Assembly: GCF_001522545.3 (NCBI RefSeq)
Contig: NC_031769.1
Location: 4,520,896-4,584,895, forward strand
Direction: 5' to 3'
Source of the DNA: Parus major
Taxonomy: Eukaryota; Chordata; Aves; Passeriformes; Paridae
DNA: 64,000 nt
Positions 58,901 to 64,000 of the stretch are shown here, one piece after another; position 1 is the first letter of the stretch, and each line of letters begins with the position of its first letter. The translations under genes were made by a program, and so were the position numbers. The notes beneath the pieces were generated by a model. It saw nothing but the letters and a program-made list of their open reading frames with translations, was not told where the DNA came from and searched no databases.

Positions 58901-61900
58901 CAGGGTGAGAGCTCAGCCCTCAGACACTGCAAACTAAGACTCTGGCACCTGAAGGAGGACAGGCACTGCAGGCTGCAGGTAGCAGAGGAAAAGTCACTTC
59001 CCTCTTTTAGTGCTGAAAGCAAGTCTCATATAGAGTCCATAAACCATGAACTTCCTTGAGGTTCTGTCACTAACTCAGCCACAGCTCAAATGTGTCCTGA
59101 GTCTGTGCAGCCTCAGCATCCTCAGGGTGCTCAGAATTCTCCTCTATTTACCTATTTTCCATTGATTCACAGACATGAGATAATCATTCACAATAATTCA
59201 GGCAGCCTGCCCCAAAATGATTAGACTTTCATGGTGACAGATTAAAGCAAATTTTGCTCAACAATGTAATCAGTTACTACAATGGGCAAACAAAAGATAA
59301 AGCAAGGCAGATATGGCATAGGAAAGTTACTTGTGAAACTGATAGGAGCTGTAGGCAAATGTTAACACAAATGGAAATAAACCCAACGTAAAACAAGGAA
59401 ACATATAAGCTTACAATCAAAAGGGAATTATAGTGTTTCTTGTCTGGTTTTGGTTTGTTTTTTTTCTTAAAGGATAATAGGGAAATTGACTACTAAAAAT
59501 TTGGCATAAGTGTTGTGACTAAATTTCATGCAAGGCTGTGGCATCTGCTGGTGGAGGACATTGTATGAATGCCAGCTTGGGGACAGGAATGCAATTGGGC
59601 CCTCTTTTACTTCTTAAGAAATAATTAAAAATATCCTCATCTAGCTGAAACAGATGGCTACAATCACACCATTTTGTCTTAATCTGAATAAGGAAAAAAT
59701 TGTTTCCTGGCTGCATGACACTCAAGCTGTTCCTCTTAGCCTTTTCCCCAGGAAAAGCCCCAAACACTTCACACCTTTGACATTCTCAGGCTCTACCTAC
59801 TGGCCAGACTAGCTCATGCTACATTTCCCATGTAAAGATGGGATGTCCACAGAAGGGTTAGGTTTAAACAGGATGTCTAAAGCCCTTCCAGGTAATCATT
59901 TGTAGATTGGTCTGGTCAAGACAGACCAACTTGTACTGACTCCACTGTTTGCTGAGCAAAGCTGGACCAGAGCTGCGATGCCTAGCATGCTTGGGCTGGC
60001 TCACATTCAGAGAGCCCTGCAGCTCAGCTCTACCTTCATCCAGGCTTCTCTGCTGCCAATGAGCTTGGTTTGCAGAATGATGTTAAGATTCAGGATTATC
60101 CAGGGGCACATCCTTAGTCCCCAACATCCTGCGGGGAAGAGGCCATGAGGTACCTCTGGTTGTGGTGCCTTGGTACCTCCAGCTCTTGGCCACAGCCTGC
60201 AGCAGTGTTGCCTCCTTTTCAGCCAAGAGCTGTTTCCAAATCTACATTGCCAAGCTCCAAAAGGGGTTGGCTCACAGCCTGTTGTAGAGGGGAGATAAAG
60301 TTTGATGGTCCCTTACATGCCATGAAATGCTCCATGAAACTTGGTAGGGGATAGAATATGAAACTCCCTTAAACTGAGTTGCTGTGACTGCCTGGGGAAC
60401 GCATTTCTCATTAAGATTGCTTTTGGTTTTGATGAGCAAGGGATTCTTGGAGAGAATCTTCTCTCTTGCACTTAAACCCCTCCTTCACTTCTCCACTGCA
60501 CTGTATCTTGGCTGTTGTGGTGACACTGTTGTGGTGACCCCCTGCCTATCCACCACCCTCAGAGCAGCTGCTTTGCTTCCCAGACCAACTGTACCTTGCT
60601 GGATTCCCTTTTTGTGCCCATGCTCCTGTCCACATTGGCAGGAGATGGTGCCTTCCCAGAGGAATTGTTCACTGGATGGAGATGGAGGAGCAGGAAAGCA
60701 TCTTGCAATGGGGAGGGCAAAAGCCATCAGCTGCTGCCAAAGCTGATATGGTGCAGCAGAGCATGGGCTCCTTTTTGTGCTTCCTAGAGAGCAATCAGCA
60801 AACTGGGCAGATGTTAAGTGGGCTTGGGTGGAAAAGGATGGCCTGATGCATAAAAACAGAAGGGATGAAAGAGGAAAAGCTGCCCTGGTAAAAGTGGAAG
60901 GGTGTAGGAATCAGCTGGATGCAGATGCACAGCTGGAAAATGTAATTAGGTCCTTGTGCTGTAAAATGGGCTGCACACATGCTGCTCCAGGCTGAGATTA
61001 GAAGGGGGATCTGGGAAAAGGTTAGGCACAGGCTATGCTGCAGTGGAAACATGCACTTTCCAGAAGCCACTTTCTTTTGACCCCAACCATTTTCTTGGTA
61101 CATACAAGGCAAACAGAACAGTTTTTCATAAACCTGGAACAGATCTCTGCCACTCACTTTGGGTGGAGAGCTCAACCATTTCTAAAGGCTGGAGATCAAG
61201 TTTACAGGATAAATTGGGAGACTGAATGAAGGGGCAGACTCTGAGGAAAAGAATAGAGACAAGGAGGAAGAGAATCTCAAGTAACAGGTCCACCCACGCA
61301 GGAGATAAGAAGGGATTAAGAAATCAAGCTGAAAGAGGAAAATATGTAAGCAGGGAAGGTCCCTTTCCTGGGAGAGATCCCAGCTTTGTATTTTCTGTGT
61401 GTCCTGTGAGGTCAGCTGCTGCTGCTGCTATGTTCCTTCCAGAGCCAGGTGAAGGATTCATAACATTTTGTTTCCAGCATTCTTCTCCCATCCAGCAAGT
61501 AAACAGAGCACAGAGAGTACTGTGCTCTGGCAAAGCCTCCAAACTGGAGATAATCACCTGTCACTACCACCAGCCATTCCCTCAAGCTGCCAAGAGCTGT
61601 ACCTTCATCTATAGGTTCAGATTATTCTCTCTAGACGTGGCTGGGCATCATCAGTACATTTCCATATAAAAGAGCTCTTGTTCTTACATCACCGCTTTGA
61701 TTTTGTTTGGTTTTGTTTTTGTCGTAACCTGGAGAAAATCCAACCAAGAACAATAGTAAGGTTTCAAAGCCAAGCACCCTGGTGCTAGAAGCTGCCAGAA
61801 GTCAGGCTGCTCACATCAGTTCAGTTTGATCTCCTATTTTGATTTCTTTTTACAAGACCCTGCATATTTCAGCAGAGGGGCCCAACCTCACTCAGCACGC

Positions 61901-64000
61901 TGGTTGGACAGTGAGTCAGGCCATAAAGCAAACACTTTTCTCTGGTGATTAATGCACACTGTGGGTATCCAGGAGAGGTGAATTATAGTCTTGGCTTTGC
62001 TACCACCTTTTCTTTGATGTTGAGTTGGGTGAGATGCTATCATAATGGAACGGTACGGGGCGGCTGAGTTATGGTGGGGGCTCGCCAGTGTGAATTATGG
62101 CTTCTCCATTGTAGCTTTTTTGGTCTGTCTTTTGAAATCTTTGTGTTCTTGTAGCTCAGCTCTTTCACAGCACCAGTTGTCCTGGAGGACTGGGTAGATC
62201 CTTGCTTTTTTCAGTGTCCTCAAAAGAAAACAGCCTCTGGGTGATCTCTGTCTCATTGTGATCCTTCTCCACTTGAGGGCGATGTGACCTGGTCCAGTGC
62301 ACACAAGAGGCAATTTGGGATGAAATTAAGATGAAAATAATTTGGCATCTAATGCTGGGTGTCCAAATGAGGTCTAGGCTCTCCTCCACTGTAGCTGGTG
62401 AAGGGTCATTCAATAGAGCCAGGGGAGCTGGGGGAGAAAATCAGCTTTCTCTAGAATGGACAGGCACCAGGTGAGCATGTGAATCGCTCCCTCTGTCCAT
62501 GGGGCTGGACTGGGGACGGTCACAACTCCCTTCCCACCCCCTTTGTGTCTTTGAGGTGGGCTCAGAACCCTGATATGGGCTCCATCTCTGCCCCAGAAGG
62601 GTCTCCCAAAGGTCCTTGCTTGCACCAGCCATACAGGTGTGTGACAATCTTGAGACATGTCAGGTGTCCACTGGACAACCCCAAACCAAGGCCCAGATCT
62701 CTGCTCACCATTCTGAGAGCTCGGACATTTAGCTCATGTGCAGGCAGGGATACACAGCTACTTACATTTAAGGGTCTTGCTTGCAAAAAAAACCTCTGCT
62801 CAGGGTTATTTATGTCATCAAAGGGAAGATGTCCAGCTGGGTGTGGAAATGCAGGACATTTTTGCTGCTGCATGCCTACCTCTCAGACAGACTGTGACTT
62901 GTGGGTCAGGGTCTCAGATCAAGGAGAGGCTGATGAAGTTGACTGAAAATGCAGATGACTCTCCACTGCCAGGTTTCACAGTGAGATTTTGATACAAAAT
63001 ATGTGGCAGCAAGGCTTTTTAAAGATACAAATCTTTGTGTTTGCAACGGCCTGTTATAATCCCTATGGCAAGAAATGTATTTCAGGTTTCTGCAATCAAG
63101 ACCTACACTCTCTTTTTGTTGTCCAGGAAAGCTACACTCCAGGAATGCAGGAATATGCAGTGACTGCCTGATAAATGTTAGTTGATCTAAATAATTCACT
63201 TTAGTTGTGTCTGGCTTATCTGTCAGGTTGATAAGCATTTATCTTTCTTGTTTGCAGGCGAACAGGAGAGAAATATTATAGATGGAAACATTTCAGTCCA
63301 CTTAAAACTACATGAAACTAAATCAGTGTTACAGTGGCAATTGAAGCAGACATTTCTAATTAGCAGCAGCTTAAAACACAGCAAAGGTCTGTAATGAAAT
63401 AAATAGATCACCATTGTCCCCAGCATTAGGGAAAGTGGAGTGGGGCTCCAGCAGCATCGCAGCTCATGCATCTTCCTGGAGCCTGCCTCTCATGACCACG
63501 TTCAGAGTCTTCATCAGTTCAGTTGCCCCCTTAAAGCAGTTTTTCAGGCATGTAACTTGAGGTTTTTGAAGCAGAAGGGTGTATATCCTGCCTCACTGGG
63601 TATAAGTGTTGTTCTGATGTGGTGAGAGCTGCACACAAAGTTTTGGGTCTCTGGGGATGGGAAGAGATCAGGTCCCAGGTCTGGGAGCAGAGCCCAGAAC
63701 TGTGCACATTTATCTCCTTGGAGCCAGATGAAGCTCAGACCTGTAACAAATGTGGGGTCTCACACCTCCTCTGTGGGTGTCTCTCTAATCTAATTCCTTG
63801 AGTCTGGTCATCTTCTGATGGCTGATTTAATAACACTTGGGCTGAGCTGGAACAGGGAGGGATTTGGTTTCTTTTTTTTTTAAAAAAAAAGAGGAAACTG
63901 AAGTGCTTTCATTTAAGTGTTAGTGGGTTAAGGAAATGATTCTGGGATCATTTGTTTCACATGTGCCTCTATCTCATTTCTCAGACAGACAAGGTACTGC
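58901..64000. other. Unique non-coding sequence
   Basis: No exon, RNA gene or mobile element recognised over the last 5 kb. Repeat-free patches with unusual sequence are 61990-62110 and 63180-63420. A near-consensus CTCF core lies at 62269-62283 and a T9/A9 inverted homopolymer pair at 63870-63890. The open frames here are short and overlap on both strands. Confidence 0.45.

Noticed and set aside
1..64000. CRISPR arrays, operons, insertion sequences, riboswitches, rRNA genes
   Set aside because: The window is vertebrate nuclear DNA. No regularly spaced direct repeats with unique spacers, prokaryotic gene spacing or ribosomal sequence was seen.

Overview
The window looks like intergenic or intronic DNA from a bird, most likely a songbird. 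The best evidence is the interspersed repeats. At least eight CR1 LINE fragments are present, several with the CR1 3' tail built on ATTCTATG octamers. There is a minus-strand avian ERVL-type LTR near 13 kb and a small solo LTR near 50.7 kb. The low repeat density, the small CpG-rich islands in AT-rich surroundings and two N-filled gaps also fit a draft avian assembly. Repeat names come from memory of consensus sequences and were not checked against a library.

I recognise no complete protein-coding gene. Nearly all open frames are 60-130 codons, occur equally on both strands, overlap each other and show no recognisable domain, so I treat them as chance. The longest open frames fall in two places that explain themselves: a 33-bp minisatellite near 53 kb, whose unit length is a multiple of three, and runs of N. 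No tRNA, rRNA, CRISPR array, operon or bacterial feature was seen.

Layout: 1-12.3 kb is unique sequence with three CR1 fragments (1.6, 5.0 and 9.2 kb). 12.3-13.4 kb is an ERV/LTR composite broken by a 300-bp gap. 13.4-22.4 kb is unique sequence with a TCTA microsatellite and a 521-bp gap whose two flanks share a repeat-like 9-mer. 22.5-41 kb is mostly unique, with a short CR1 fragment, a CR1 3' end at 36.4 kb and an old, decayed CR1 at 38.0-39.1 kb. 41.0-41.4 kb is a CpG-rich island with a three-copy 52-bp minisatellite. 44.7-45.2 kb is a second CpG-rich block with RFX X-box and CRE-like motifs between two long polypyrimidine tracts. 45.2-49.2 kb is AT-rich and unclassified. 49.2-54.5 kb is the most structured part: three CR1 fragments, a 270-bp ATTTT-type microsatellite, a solo LTR with an intact 6-bp target duplication, a CpG island and a 12-13-copy minisatellite. 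54.5-64 kb is unique sequence.

The most interesting leads are the three CpG islands. Two of them carry a minus-strand ATG-initiated frame running straight into a strong 5' splice site, as expected of first coding exons; the third has clustered RFX/CRE motifs. Other leads are the minisatellite next to one island, the solo LTR, and a cysteine-rich frame behind a good splice acceptor near 19.15 kb that resembles the start of a Ly6-type domain. I found nothing that clearly amounts to a new biological system.
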